A stretch of 33,745 nt of DNA from a virus. The notes beneath the pieces were generated by a model. It did no database searches. It saw nothing but the letters and a program-made list of their open reading frames with translations, and was not told where the DNA came from. The translations under genes were made by a program, and so were the position numbers. Each line of letters opens with the position of its first letter. Positions within the stretch are counted from its first letter, which is position 1. The DNA lies in IMG/VR virus record IMGVR_UViG_3300040815_000716, positions 1 to 33,745 of that record; one strand, 5' to 3'. Shown piece after piece: positions 16,214 through 24,013 of the stretch.

Positions 16214-17759
16214 TTGGCGCTACCCCGCCTTGTTGAATTTGCTGCATTGAACCCTGCATTTCTTGTATCACCTCGGCTCTTTGCTCAGCATTATTAACCA
16301 CTTTACGCGGTATGCCCATTTTTTCAATAATGTAGTCAATAAGCTCATCTTGATTAATTGCTACTTGACCCATAGGTCCTGCAGATTGTGCTATTTGTAC
16401 AAATTGCAATACATTTTGCAAATCATCCATGCTCTGAGATTGAGCAAGAGGCGATACCGGAACAATCCTGACGGCTTTACCGTCAGCCTTTATAGGCATA
16501 GATATTATGTTTTTCTCATCCATAACATAAAGTATGCGATTAACTAATGGCATCATGCACTCAGTAATTAGCCTTCCGTAAGCCGCGCCCATATTTTGAG
16601 ACAGCTCTTTCATGCGCTCAACAATTTCGGTGGCGGATCTAGCTGACTGAGTATCAAGCGGCAATGTGTCATCAAGCAACATTTTCTTGATACCCATCAC
16701 TAAATCGTTAATAATTAACTGGCTGACATTAAAATCAGCTGCGGCTCGCAAAGGTTTTAAACTTTCGCCTTGTGGTCCACCATTCCTAGCAACAGGGATA
16801 ATTGCGCCCGGAGCAATCGTAATGTTTTGAGGATTAAGGACTCCATCATCAGCTGCGGTATAAACACCACTAACCGCAATAGACGCATTCTTTAAGATCA
16901 TCTCTTTTACTTTGTTGAGCGTCTTAATATCTGGGAGCGCACTAACCAAAGGCCCTCGGCCATATACTTCGCCAGCAACCTTCATATATCGAGCTACAAT
17001 CCAAGGGCTTACATCCATAGTCCTATAAACTAACTCTGTTGCCCCAGATCCTTTTTGATCTCTTGAATGAATGATGTGATAACAATAAGTTTGCATTGAT
17101 TCAGACCAAATAGTTGCCTCAATCAAATCAACCTCTTCCTCAGGTTGCTGCTCAACCCTTCTTAACAAATCATCTGGTATTTTTGCGTCAGGCCATTGCC
17201 TCTGGATAACATCCAGTCTGAGTCGCATCTTGCGGTATACGTTATCCACAACACCATGAGGGCCTTCCTCAAGGCTAACCAAGTATTGCGGCACTGCCGT
17301 AAATCTTACTGGGGCATCATCATCGCCAGGCTGTACCAGCATTACAGCCGTTCCAACGCATAAGTCCAGCAAGAACTCAGACATAGCCAAGTCAAAATTA
17401 GTTTGACGTATAGTGTCAAACATTATTTCAGTATAAAGATCTAACGCCTGCCCGATATTGTCCTCATCCTCAGCAGGAACTTCATTGCCAGCCTGTAGTT
17501 TGCACCAGTTTCGATAAGGGGGGAAAAGAGCCGACTGAATGCGATTAGCAAACCTTTGTGTCGAGTTGATAGCAGTAGCATCAAAAACCCTAGCCATCTT
17601 ATTCTGACCCGGGGTTTTTCCTTCATAGTAACCGGAATATAAATTCCTTTGAGGCAAAGCAAACTCATAACACTCTTCATATATGTTTCGCCACTGGTCT
17701 TTTCTAGCCTCTGCTTTCTCAGCTCTTTTTAAAATTTCTCTTGGTTCAAGTTGAGCCAT
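16206..17759 (-). CDS. Portal (head-tail connector) protein (517 aa)
   Basis: N-terminal residues 8-60 contain the typical podovirus portal opening: helical RAEKAEARKDQWRNIYEECY, then FALPQRN and RVFDATAINSTQRFANRIQ. Later, the FDLAMSEFLLDLCVGTAVMLV and MDVSPWIVARYMKVAGEVYGRGP stretches match T7 gp8-type connectors. Length is near that of T7 gp8 (536 aa). The C-terminal 60 residues are Gln-rich. It forms the dodecameric DNA entry port and binds terminase and the gp11-like adaptor. Its start overlaps the 99-aa gene by 14 nt. Confidence 0.93.
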   Translation of the reverse strand: MAQLEPREILKRAEKAEARKDQWRNIYEECYEFALPQRNLYSGYYEGKTPGQNKMARVFDATAINSTQRFANRIQSALFPPYRNWCKLQAGNEVPAEDEDNIGQALDLYTEIMFDTIRQTNFDLAMSEFLLDLCVGTAVMLVQPGDDDAPVRFTAVPQYLVSLEEGPHGVVDNVYRKMRLRLDVIQRQWPDAKIPDDLLRRVEQQPEEEVDLIEATIWSESMQTYCYHIIHSRDQKGSGATELVYRTMDVSPWIVARYMKVAGEVYGRGPLVSALPDIKTLNKVKEMILKNASIAVSGVYTAADDGVLNPQNITIAPGAIIPVARNGGPQGESLKPLRAAADFNVSQLIINDLVMGIKKMLLDDTLPLDTQSARSATEIVERMKELSQNMGAAYGRLITECMMPLVNRILYVMDEKNIISMPIKADGKAVRIVPVSPLAQSQSMDDLQNVLQFVQIAQSAGPMGQVAINQDELIDYIIEKMGIPRKVVNNAEQRAEVIQEMQGSMQQIQQGGVAPSE

Positions 17760-18045
17760 TTTTCTTACCCTTTAATCGTTTAGAGATTGCGGCACTTTTA
17801 CGCCTAGCATCAGATTTAGATGATGCGCCCCAAGCCTGCAGTGATAAAAGAAGTCTGGTAGGTTTACCCTTGCTATCTCTTTCAGGCCCTGCGTTAGCAG
17901 ACATCCTCGCCAAAAATGATGCCCTGCGCGGATTATCACCAGACTTTACAGGAGGTTTTAAGTTGGACCCTGTGGTTCTTTTGTAATGAGCTCTGCCAGC
18001 AGCATTTAATCCACCCTTAGGGTTTTGATGCCTCTTCAAAGTCAT
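17746..18045 (-). CDS. Small basic phage protein, DUF6321-like (99 aa)
   Basis: It opens MTLKRHQNPKGGLNAAGRAH and has the GLNAAGRxxY plus LKPPVKSGDNPRRASFLARM pattern I associate with the DUF6321 family, which is widespread next to portal genes of aquatic podoviruses. It is strongly basic, with a Lys/Arg-rich C-terminus (SKRLKGKKNG), so nucleic-acid contact is possible. No function is known. It overlaps the portal start by 14 nt. Confidence 0.72.
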   Translation of the reverse strand: MTLKRHQNPKGGLNAAGRAHYKRTTGSNLKPPVKSGDNPRRASFLARMSANAGPERDSKGKPTRLLLSLQAWGASSKSDARRKSAAISKRLKGKKNGST

Positions 18046-18051
18046 TGCGAT

Positions 18052-18315
18052 TTAACCCAAAGTAGTTGATCCGCCTTTAATTCCTTGAGCAGCCTCTCCG
18101 CCTCTAGCTGGGGAAAGCAAAAGTCTGTAAGCACCTCGGCCCATCCTTCTTGACTTAGCTCTAGATGCAACCTGCCTTTTAGCTTCAGCCTCTTGAGATT
18201 CAATTCTAGCTTCCTGCTTATCCAATATTTCTGTTTGCTTCTCCATCGCCTTTCTTTGAGCTTCCTGTTGTCTAGAAGTATCTGGCATCTTTGGTTTAGG
18301 AAAAATAGCTCCCAT
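18052..18315 (-). CDS. Small coiled-coil protein of unknown role (87 aa)
   Basis: Short N-terminus MGAIFPKPKMPDTSRQQ, then a charged coiled-coil (residues 15-55: Glu/Lys/Gln/Ala) and a glycine/arginine-rich end (RRMGRGAYRLLLSPARGGE). The GRGAYRLLLSPARGG ending resembles a family of small podovirus proteins whose C-termini have (G)R-x-S-L-L-x-x-x-x-x-G-G, found near the terminase-portal interval. Start and upstream stop overlap (TGATG). Role unknown; a minor head component is possible. Confidence 0.6.
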   Translation of the reverse strand: MGAIFPKPKMPDTSRQQEAQRKAMEKQTEILDKQEARIESQEAEAKRQVASRAKSRRMGRGAYRLLLSPARGGEAAQGIKGGSTTLG

Positions 18316-18791
18316 CAGTAAAACCTCGCATAAATATAATAATCATCACCGCCTGGCCCATAACGAGATAAGACGGCCTCTCTCTTAAATTGTAACACCT
18401 CAGCAAATCTTGCTGCCTGCACATGAGATGAACGAACCGTGAACTGCAATCTATGTAATTGCATTACACTATTAATATTCCTAAACACATTCCTTGCACC
18501 TTTGATCAATGCAATTGCTTTGCGATCAATGCAGTTGCTTGGGATCATCCAACCTTCAGCAACCCCGGGCCATAGTGGGTAAATACCAAAAGATAGCAGC
18601 AGCTTACCCTTATCCATGACCGTAAATGACGGCGTTTTTTCAGTCATGCTTTGCATATACTTCATATAATTAGGGATTGATTCCTTTATTTCATTGGCCT
18701 CTTTCCCCAAGCTCATCAAAGCTATATGCCCGTAATGGAAAGGCACTGTTTTGTGGCCGCACCATTGCTCAACATGATCAACTGTTACCAT
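18315..18791 (-). CDS. GNAT-like protein, T7 gp13/DUF2833-like (158 aa)
   Basis: Residues 55-150 follow the gp13/DUF2833 pattern: a hydrophobic strand (KLLLSFGIYPLWPGVAEGWM), a helix (IALIKGARNVFRNI), strand HRLQFTVRSSHVQAARFAEVL and a final DDYYIYARFY. This is an acetyltransferase-like fold; T7 gp13 is a small protein implicated in virion assembly. Here the gene lies between large terminase and portal rather than after the gp12 gene as in T7. A classical acetyl-CoA-binding R/Q-x-x-G-x-G/A loop is not evident, so catalysis is doubtful. The first ATG is used because it overlaps the terminase stop by 7 nt; no good ribosome site was seen. Confidence 0.65.
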   Translation of the reverse strand: MVTVDHVEQWCGHKTVPFHYGHIALMSLGKEANEIKESIPNYMKYMQSMTEKTPSFTVMDKGKLLLSFGIYPLWPGVAEGWMIPSNCIDRKAIALIKGARNVFRNINSVMQLHRLQFTVRSSHVQAARFAEVLQFKREAVLSRYGPGGDDYYIYARFY

Positions 18792-20335
18792 ACAGAGAAA
18801 TCAGTCTTAGCTACGGTTTGATTAAACCCATTGCTTCGCGGCCCTCGGGTTATACGCCTATGCTCACCAGCCCCAAGCAATAAATACCCATAAGCATCGC
18901 CAACGTGAGATGAATCATTCTTATTCGGCGCATCCCTGAAACGATCATTACCACCAGAGATGCCAATACGTTTAAAGTGATACCCGCCAGACAACGCCTT
19001 TCTCAATTTGGTGCAGCGTGAGTGAACCCTTAGTCCTGGCTTCCCATCTACTAATCGCAACATGGGTGCGGCTCCCGCCTCTCGCCTAACCTGAAAATCA
19101 TTTGATGCAGTTGGCTGCGCCGTCATACCAATCGTTCGCAAATGGTCAAAAGCAGTCACCTCAAAGATCTCATCCCGCTTCATACCCGCAGGATCTCCCC
19201 AAACCTTCACATCTAACCTTGGGTACTTCATGTTCAATTCATACAACAACATCTGGCCAAAACGCTCAAGACCCATGTCCTCAGTCACTATCTCTTCCAA
19301 AATGTGCCATTTACCAGACGGATACCTTTGACCTATCACAGCCGCAGGTGTTAATCCAAAGTCCAAACCAACGTGCAGTGGCAAAGACTGATCAACGCTA
19401 ATGTCTTGATCAACCATGATTGTGTCATCGTACTCATGCCAAACAGGTTTACCCTCCTTCACATAAACATATTTGCCGCCAACATAACACTCAATCCAAT
19501 CAAGCTCCTTATCCCCGATCTGCTGCTCATAATAACCATTAGGCAAATTCTTGACGTTCTCAGCCTTAGGATTATTTATCCACCATCTACTGGCCCCAGG
19601 CATAGCATCGGGAGATTCACTAGTCCCCTCAATCATTCCGGGTGGCTGCTTGTAGAAATTCCACTTGTACTTTCCCCGCACAGGATCGCGCTCAGACAAC
19701 CTATGCCACCAATGATCATCAGCCATCGGGTTCGTATCAGCCCATATACCACGCCAGGGCGCTCCGCCGTTAGACTTGGTAGGATAACGTCCAACTCGAT
19801 GGGTAAGGCCCTGGACGATGCTGAGCGGCAATTCTCGGGCTTCGTTAACCCAAGCGCCAGTAAGCTCTAAAGATAGCAACTTCCTGACATCCTTGGGTTG
19901 GTCCAAGGCCAAAAATATAACCTCACAATCAATCCCCGCAGCATCACCTCTAGATGGCAACTTGATATGATGCGTCAGCGGGGGGCTCCAGCGCATCGGG
20001 CCAAATGTATGCTCGGGGAACAACTCAAGCCAAGTCTTAATAGTCGTAGTCCTCAGCTCGGGATAACTATTCCGCACCACAACATACCTGCTATAACGAA
20101 TCCCATCCTTAGGAGACACAGGTTGTTTGACTGCCCTCAACATTACCTCAGCCGCACACGCATAAGACTTGCCAGAGCCAACTGGCCCCATCAAGCCGCG
20201 AAAAAATGCGTTATCGCTAAGGAAATTCCATACAGTTGGGCTGGTACTAAAATCTAAATCTAAGCCACCAAACAGACTTTCAGCCTCTACCTTACGTCTG
20301 GTTGACCGGTCACTTGCCGCTTTCTTCCTCGCCAT
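18785..20335 (-). CDS. terL: Terminase large subunit (516 aa)
   Basis: It has an N-terminal ATPase with Walker A GPVGSGKS (residues 50-57) and a likely Walker B with catalytic Glu in WVNEAREL (Glu165). The C-terminal nuclease has acidic residues at HVGLDFG (Asp325), WGDPAG (Asp381) and SHVGDAYGY (Asp480). This is the motor that packages and cuts phage DNA. I chose the ATG at 20335, which has a GAGGAAAAAA ribosome site, over an in-frame ATG at 20350 that has none. It overlaps the small terminase gene by 26 nt. Confidence 0.95.
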   Translation of the reverse strand: MARKKAASDRSTRRKVEAESLFGGLDLDFSTSPTVWNFLSDNAFFRGLMGPVGSGKSYACAAEVMLRAVKQPVSPKDGIRYSRYVVVRNSYPELRTTTIKTWLELFPEHTFGPMRWSPPLTHHIKLPSRGDAAGIDCEVIFLALDQPKDVRKLLSLELTGAWVNEARELPLSIVQGLTHRVGRYPTKSNGGAPWRGIWADTNPMADDHWWHRLSERDPVRGKYKWNFYKQPPGMIEGTSESPDAMPGASRWWINNPKAENVKNLPNGYYEQQIGDKELDWIECYVGGKYVYVKEGKPVWHEYDDTIMVDQDISVDQSLPLHVGLDFGLTPAAVIGQRYPSGKWHILEEIVTEDMGLERFGQMLLYELNMKYPRLDVKVWGDPAGMKRDEIFEVTAFDHLRTIGMTAQPTASNDFQVRREAGAAPMLRLVDGKPGLRVHSRCTKLRKALSGGYHFKRIGISGGNDRFRDAPNKNDSSHVGDAYGYLLLGAGEHRRITRGPRSNGFNQTVAKTDFSVW

Positions 20336-20723
20336 CACTTTTTTCCTCATATTCAGTTACTGTTGGACCATGCAGATTAATACCCAAGACCGATGGCCTA
20401 TCCGACTTATCAAGTCCGGGCTCTAGCAACCCATGATGCTTGGCCAGCATCCTCAATGCGGAAACCTTATCATGCATCTCTACCTCGATAGCGTTCCCCA
20501 TCCTAGTCGGCGTCACCTTAACCTTCTTAATTGCCTTTCTAGTATGTATTGGGACATCTTTAGCATCTTTCAGCGTTACCCTGCCCTGCTCATCCCAAGA
20601 CATCACCTGAGTGATATCAGACGCGGCAATCGTTGATAGCTCTTGCTTAACGGCTTCTTTCTCGTCATCTGAGCCCATAACTAGCGCCCTTCTAGCTCTT
20701 CTAGCTGGTAACTTTTTATTCAT
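20310..20723 (-). CDS. terS: Terminase small subunit-like protein, short N-terminus (137 aa)
   Basis: Residues 25-105 match the central and C-terminal part of Terminase_2-type small subunits: VKQELSTIAASDITQVMSWD, LKDAKDVPIHTRKAIKKVKV, then a EVEMHDKVSALRMLAKHHGL block. In longer relatives this follows an N-terminal DNA-binding helix-turn-helix, which seems absent here. The start is secure: TAGGAGGTTTTAGGTT precedes the ATG, and no longer frame exists upstream. The C-terminus is acidic. It lies directly before the large subunit. DNA recognition might instead use the basic N-terminus (KKLPARRARRA). Confidence 0.8.
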   Translation of the reverse strand: MNKKLPARRARRALVMGSDDEKEAVKQELSTIAASDITQVMSWDEQGRVTLKDAKDVPIHTRKAIKKVKVTPTRMGNAIEVEMHDKVSALRMLAKHHGLLEPGLDKSDRPSVLGINLHGPTVTEYEEKSDGEEESGK

Positions 20724-20766
20724 AACCTAAAACCTCCTATTGAAAAACACTAAAATTTTGAGCAAG

Positions 20767-20800
20767 ACCCCCCTATGGGTGAGAGGTGGGTAGGGGGGGT
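20767..20800. repeat. G/C-rich hairpin and possible G-quadruplex before terminase
   Basis: Within the 160-nt non-coding gap 20724-20883, ACCCCCCTA (20767-20775) and TAGGGGGGGT (20791-20800) are inverted copies that can form an 8-9 bp stem with a bulged G. The plus strand here also holds four G runs (GGG at 20777, GGG at 20788, then seven G), so a G-quadruplex is possible. It lies 44 nt upstream of the small terminase start and 84 nt after the stop of the winged-helix gene. It could attenuate transcription into the packaging genes or mark DNA for terminase. No U run follows on the minus strand. Confidence 0.55.
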
Positions 20801-20864
20801 AAGGCATAGGCATCCCAAAACCAGCTAAGCCGTTGATTTTAAAGAGATTATCAATCGCCATACT

Positions 20865-20879
20865 AGCGTTTGGCTATTG
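20865..20879 (+). promoter_or_regulatory. Copy 1 of AGC(A/G)TTTGGCTATTG motif (possible operator)
   Basis: Reads AGCGTTTGGCTATTG and matches the motif at 25123-25137 at 14 of 15 bases. Both copies lie in non-coding DNA at the two ends of the replication block 20884-25090. It is 5 bp beyond the stop codon of the winged-helix gene. A shared regulator site is an inference. Confidence 0.45.
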
Positions 20880-20883
20880 TAAA

Positions 20884-21546
20884 TCATAGCAGCGCAGCCC
20901 AGGTTGCAACTTGCTCAAGGGTTATTGGTGGGACCCGGCCAGACTTAAGGTTTGCCTTGCTCATTTCAACGGTTGCAGCCTTGACCTCATCAGCTGTAAC
21001 CCCATGATCTGCAAGTCTTTTTGCGAACTCATGGTTGGCCTCTGCAATTCTTCGCTGCCCGGAAACCAATTCCACGCCTAAAACGAATGCTTGTGAGAGT
21101 ATCTTAAAGTCGCTATTTTCACCCCCAGACCCCCTTCTATTATGCGTTACATCCAAGGCCTCAGGTGTATCGATATCCTCTGCCACTTTTGGCCTCGGGC
21201 TGTAGAACTGCTCCTTACTCGGCAACTTAGTCTGCGCCCCATCAAATAGAACTTGATATCTATTAGTTCGCCAAGTGTTCTTCGCTTTAATCGGATAGGC
21301 TTTAGGCTGTAGCTTCCTGACATATCCCGCCTTGATCAATCGAGCAACATGAACACTGACAGTCTTGGTACTCCTGCTGATATGTCTCGCCAAAGTAATT
21401 CGGGACGGCCAGCAGATGCCGTATGCGTTCGTATGCAGGCATAAAGCCCCGAGCAGTCTGAGGGTTGTCCAATGCAAATCGTCATCCTGTATTGCACGAG
21501 CTGGCATGACGCTGTACTTTCTAATTTCTGGCTTAGATTTCGTCAT
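20884..21546 (-). CDS. Winged-helix DNA-binding protein, likely replication initiator or regulator (220 aa)
   Basis: Residues 20-100 form a winged helix-turn-helix: LHWTTLRLLGALCLHTN, then GICWPSRITLARHISRSTKTVSVHVARLIKAGYVRKL and a wing ending in NRYQVLFDG. This resembles HTH_36-type and phage O-like N-terminal domains. Residues 145-220 are helical and may mediate protein contacts. It is encoded two genes after the primase-helicase, so I infer a role in replication initiation, perhaps at the pentamer array 22002-22129. I start at ATG 21546, which has GGAGCTATCAA before it, rather than an in-frame TTG at 21582. It overlaps the upstream gene by 14 nt. Confidence 0.75.
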   Translation of the reverse strand: MTKSKPEIRKYSVMPARAIQDDDLHWTTLRLLGALCLHTNAYGICWPSRITLARHISRSTKTVSVHVARLIKAGYVRKLQPKAYPIKAKNTWRTNRYQVLFDGAQTKLPSKEQFYSPRPKVAEDIDTPEALDVTHNRRGSGGENSDFKILSQAFVLGVELVSGQRRIAEANHEFAKRLADHGVTADEVKAATVEMSKANLKSGRVPPITLEQVATWAALL

Positions 21547-22108
21547 TTGATAGCTCCATTTGCTTGATCTTACACCCTGCAAACGTTTCTTTAATACTTA
21601 TCACATCAGCAGGCACGAACTTCATCAACTCACCCACTGACAAATACGCCACGCCATCGGGCTTCTCTCTCGGCATTTCTTCGTCAGTCTTAACCAGCCT
21701 CACTTCAATCCCTTCAACCTCGACACTCCAATAATCAGTTGGATCGATAACCTTGGCCCCTTGCTTTTCTGCCTCTCTATCTAGCACCTCATAGGCCTTG
21801 ATCATTCCTCGCCCATGCTTTTGTATTCCAGCTTGGTCATCATTCCTAAACGCCCTGCGGAATCTCTCTTGCTGTTTGCGGTATTTATCCGCCAAATCTT
21901 GTGGGACTAAATCCGGCAGTTTGTCGGTTCCCCATTTGACATCCATCTGCATAGATTTTATGTCGTGATCGCTAATCACTTCGAAAGTAGCGTCAGACCA
22001 TGGGACAGTGGGACAGGACTCTAGAGAGTGTCCTGTCCGTCCCGTCTGTCGGACACCTGTCCTGCTTTTGTCCCGATTGCTGTAACTCTTTGATTTTAAA
22101 CTGGACAT
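21533..22108 (-). CDS. Unknown protein with origin-like DNA in its 5' end (191 aa)
   Basis: Not recognised. Residues 1-40 are Ser/Arg/Thr/Gly-rich and look disordered; this part of the gene is the dense pentamer array described separately, so its sequence may be set by DNA function. Residues 45-190 look globular: a Lys/Arg-rich helical section (LADKYRKQQERFRRAFRND), then KAYEVLDREAEKQGAKVID and a EVEGIEVRLVKTDEEMP strand region. A strong AAGGAGGACAAAA ribosome site precedes the ATG. Lying between primase-helicase and the winged-helix protein, a replication role is plausible but unproven. Confidence 0.7.
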   Translation of the reverse strand: MSSLKSKSYSNRDKSRTGVRQTGRTGHSLESCPTVPWSDATFEVISDHDIKSMQMDVKWGTDKLPDLVPQDLADKYRKQQERFRRAFRNDDQAGIQKHGRGMIKAYEVLDREAEKQGAKVIDPTDYWSVEVEGIEVRLVKTDEEMPREKPDGVAYLSVGELMKFVPADVISIKETFAGCKIKQMELSNDEI

Positions 22109-22129
22109 TTTTGTCCTCCTTGTTGTCCC
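22002..22129. other. GGACA/TGTCC pentamer array (candidate replication origin)
   Basis: Ten copies of GGACA or its complement TGTCC occur in 127 bp, starting at 22003, 22011, 22029, 22034, 22051, 22058, 22069, 22103, 22112 and 22124; chance would give about 0.25. They include a perfect 9-bp inverted repeat GGACAGGAC (22011-22019) / GTCCTGTCC (22030-22038). An AT-rich patch lies at 22087-22100 (TTGATTTTAAA within it). The array covers the start of the 191-aa gene and its ribosome site, just after the primase-helicase stop. By analogy with lambda, whose origin iterons lie inside gene O, I infer an origin or initiator-binding region. Confidence 0.6.
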
Positions 22130-22130
22130 A

Positions 22131-23957
22131 TCATGTTGAGCGCTTCCAAACGTAATTCCCCCACTTTCCTACGATTTTTCGCTGAATCAGCACATCAGCA
22201 GCCCTTGCAAAAGCCTTTCTTTCTGCGTCTGGATTTCCTGTACTGATCGATTGTAATAATGCAATCCTTCGCCATGCTGACTCGCTGACCACCTTGACCC
22301 CAATTGGATAGTTCTCTCCCCCAGGTGATGGCTCTCCACTTGTTCCGAGCGCTTCATTAAGTGAGTCAAGCACTAACCTTTGCGCTGGCCTCAGGTTTTG
22401 TTCTTTTGACTTCCCTGGGGCTTTATCTGATCGCCGCAGTACCAAGCTAGTCTCTTCTTCTAGAGCCAGGGGATCATCTGCCAGCTCAATCGATATTGAA
22501 TCCATCCACACTGGCGGCATCATCTCCGCATCTTTCTGCTTTTCCACTGTAAGCGATACCGCATTACCCACCCGCTCAACCCTCAGGCTTGCATCTACTG
22601 CCCCGAGGATCGCACTTGATCCCCTTGCCCCTCGGCTTGAATCCTTGCCGCTGTGGTGTATCGCCATGACCGCACAGTTAAACGCCTCCCGCACTTGATC
22701 CATTGCCCTGACTGCCTGCCCTATATCCTGTGAGCTGTTTTCGTCTCCCGTCATTGATCTGGCCAAGGTATCGAATATCACCAGCCGTACAGGTCCCGAG
22801 CTTGCCGCCTTGATTGTCGTATGTAAGTCCTGAGTGTTGAACTCATCCATCAGGTCCACACTAGAAGGCACTACAATAAATGGGGCTCGGGCGTCTTTAA
22901 TGTGGTGTTTATGCCAAGCAGCAATTCGCTTCTTTAGGCCGCCAACTCCCTCACCTGCAACATACACCACCTGACCGCCCATAACAGTCTGCTCCTGCCA
23001 TTCCTTGGAATGCGAAATACTTAGCCCCATATCTAAAGCAATGAACGTCTTACCGCATCCTGGCTCGCCGTACATCATGGACAGCGATCGATCAGGTATA
23101 AGCCCCTCAACCAGCCACTCCACAGGCGGCAGACGCTCAATATCCTGCAGCGTTAGAACTGGTAGCGGGGTTACTAGCTCATTGATTACCTCTTGCGCCT
23201 TAATCAAAGCCTTCAGCTGTGAGCTGTCACCCCCCGCCCTGATCCAATCCGAAACATCGCCCTTTTCTGCAACTGGCAGCCGCACAACTTTGATCCTGTT
23301 CGCTGTCCCCTGCAGGTTGCCAAGCAATGTCCTAACGTGCGCTTCTCCAGCCTCATCATTGTCCGGCAGTATGATGACATTCCGCCCCTCAAAATACTGG
23401 TTCAAAGACTCCGCCCACTTCCCAGCGCCGCCACTGTTACAGGTAGCAACAAATCCAAGACCCGCCAGGTTGTCCGCGTCTTTCTCACCCTCAACAATCA
23501 ATATTGGCTTCGCTGGGTTGTTAACGATATCCGGCAACCTGTACGGTAATGGCTCGGTATCGCCTAAACCCCAGACAGCTCGCCCATCGATAATCCGGCG
23601 CTGCCTGAATGTCTTGGGCTCATAACGTAACACCTCATAGGTAACAACCCCGTCTTGATCTGTGTAACTGTATGTCGCAACTAGTGACGCCTTGGCGCTC
23701 CCGTTTGTTTGCCCTGTATCAATGCCCAGCTCTTTTAATTTTTCGCCTATGTTCGCGTCTGGGTTATCTCGGCGCAAAAGGTCGACCACTCCGCCGCCCT
23801 GCTCCGCCTCATGGTCAAACCATGTCCCCTTTTTTAAATCAACACTCATGGAACCATGCGACCCCCATCGCAACTCCCCTTCGCTTGATAGTTTCGCGTT
23901 TGGCTCTCCAAGTAGCGCCTTCGCTACCGTTTCAATATGTTCCCCAATATCTGACAT
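22131..23957 (-). CDS. TOPRIM primase - RepA-like helicase (608 aa)
   Basis: Residues 1-80 are a small primase-like N-terminal part (GSMSVDLKKGTWFDHEAEQG, GGVVDLL) without zinc-finger cysteines. Residues about 151-235 form a TOPRIM domain: LIVEGEKDAD (Glu156/Glu158) and ILPDNDEAG (Asp199/Asp201). Residues about 280-460 are a RecA-like hexameric helicase of RepA type: Walker A GEPGCGKT (297-304), Walker B RLVIFD (Asp396), AIHHSGKDSSRGARGSSAI. The C-terminus may be helix-turn-helix-like. It should prime and unwind DNA for a replicative polymerase, probably the host's since none is encoded here. A strong terminator lies just before its start. GGGG lies 6 nt from the ATG. Confidence 0.93.
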   Translation of the reverse strand: MSDIGEHIETVAKALLGEPNAKLSSEGELRWGSHGSMSVDLKKGTWFDHEAEQGGGVVDLLRRDNPDANIGEKLKELGIDTGQTNGSAKASLVATYSYTDQDGVVTYEVLRYEPKTFRQRRIIDGRAVWGLGDTEPLPYRLPDIVNNPAKPILIVEGEKDADNLAGLGFVATCNSGGAGKWAESLNQYFEGRNVIILPDNDEAGEAHVRTLLGNLQGTANRIKVVRLPVAEKGDVSDWIRAGGDSSQLKALIKAQEVINELVTPLPVLTLQDIERLPPVEWLVEGLIPDRSLSMMYGEPGCGKTFIALDMGLSISHSKEWQEQTVMGGQVVYVAGEGVGGLKKRIAAWHKHHIKDARAPFIVVPSSVDLMDEFNTQDLHTTIKAASSGPVRLVIFDTLARSMTGDENSSQDIGQAVRAMDQVREAFNCAVMAIHHSGKDSSRGARGSSAILGAVDASLRVERVGNAVSLTVEKQKDAEMMPPVWMDSISIELADDPLALEEETSLVLRRSDKAPGKSKEQNLRPAQRLVLDSLNEALGTSGEPSPGGENYPIGVKVVSESAWRRIALLQSISTGNPDAERKAFARAADVLIQRKIVGKWGNYVWKRST

Positions 23958-23968
23958 TTTTTCCCCAA

Positions 23969-24004
23969 CAAAAAAAGAGGGGCAGGGATATCACTCCCCG
24001 CCCC
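23969..24004 (-). terminator. Intrinsic terminator upstream of primase-helicase
   Basis: On the minus strand, GGGGCGGGGA (24004-23995) pairs with TCCCTGCCCC (23988-23979), a 10-bp stem with one G-U pair and a 6-nt loop, followed by TCTTTTTTT. It is a textbook Rho-independent terminator for leftward transcripts from the SSB-like gene. It sits 12 nt before the primase-helicase start, so read-through or a regulated antitermination step would control replication and late genes. Confidence 0.85.
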
Positions 24005-24013
24005 AAAAATCGA

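Noticed and set aside
19373-20257. Plus-strand open frames of 165 and 119 aa opposite large terminase
   Set aside because: They lie wholly within the well-supported terminase gene on the other strand, with no ribosome site or family match.
20833-20843. Eleven-base TTGATTTTAAA shared with 22090-22100
   Set aside because: AT-rich and short; likely chance in this composition.
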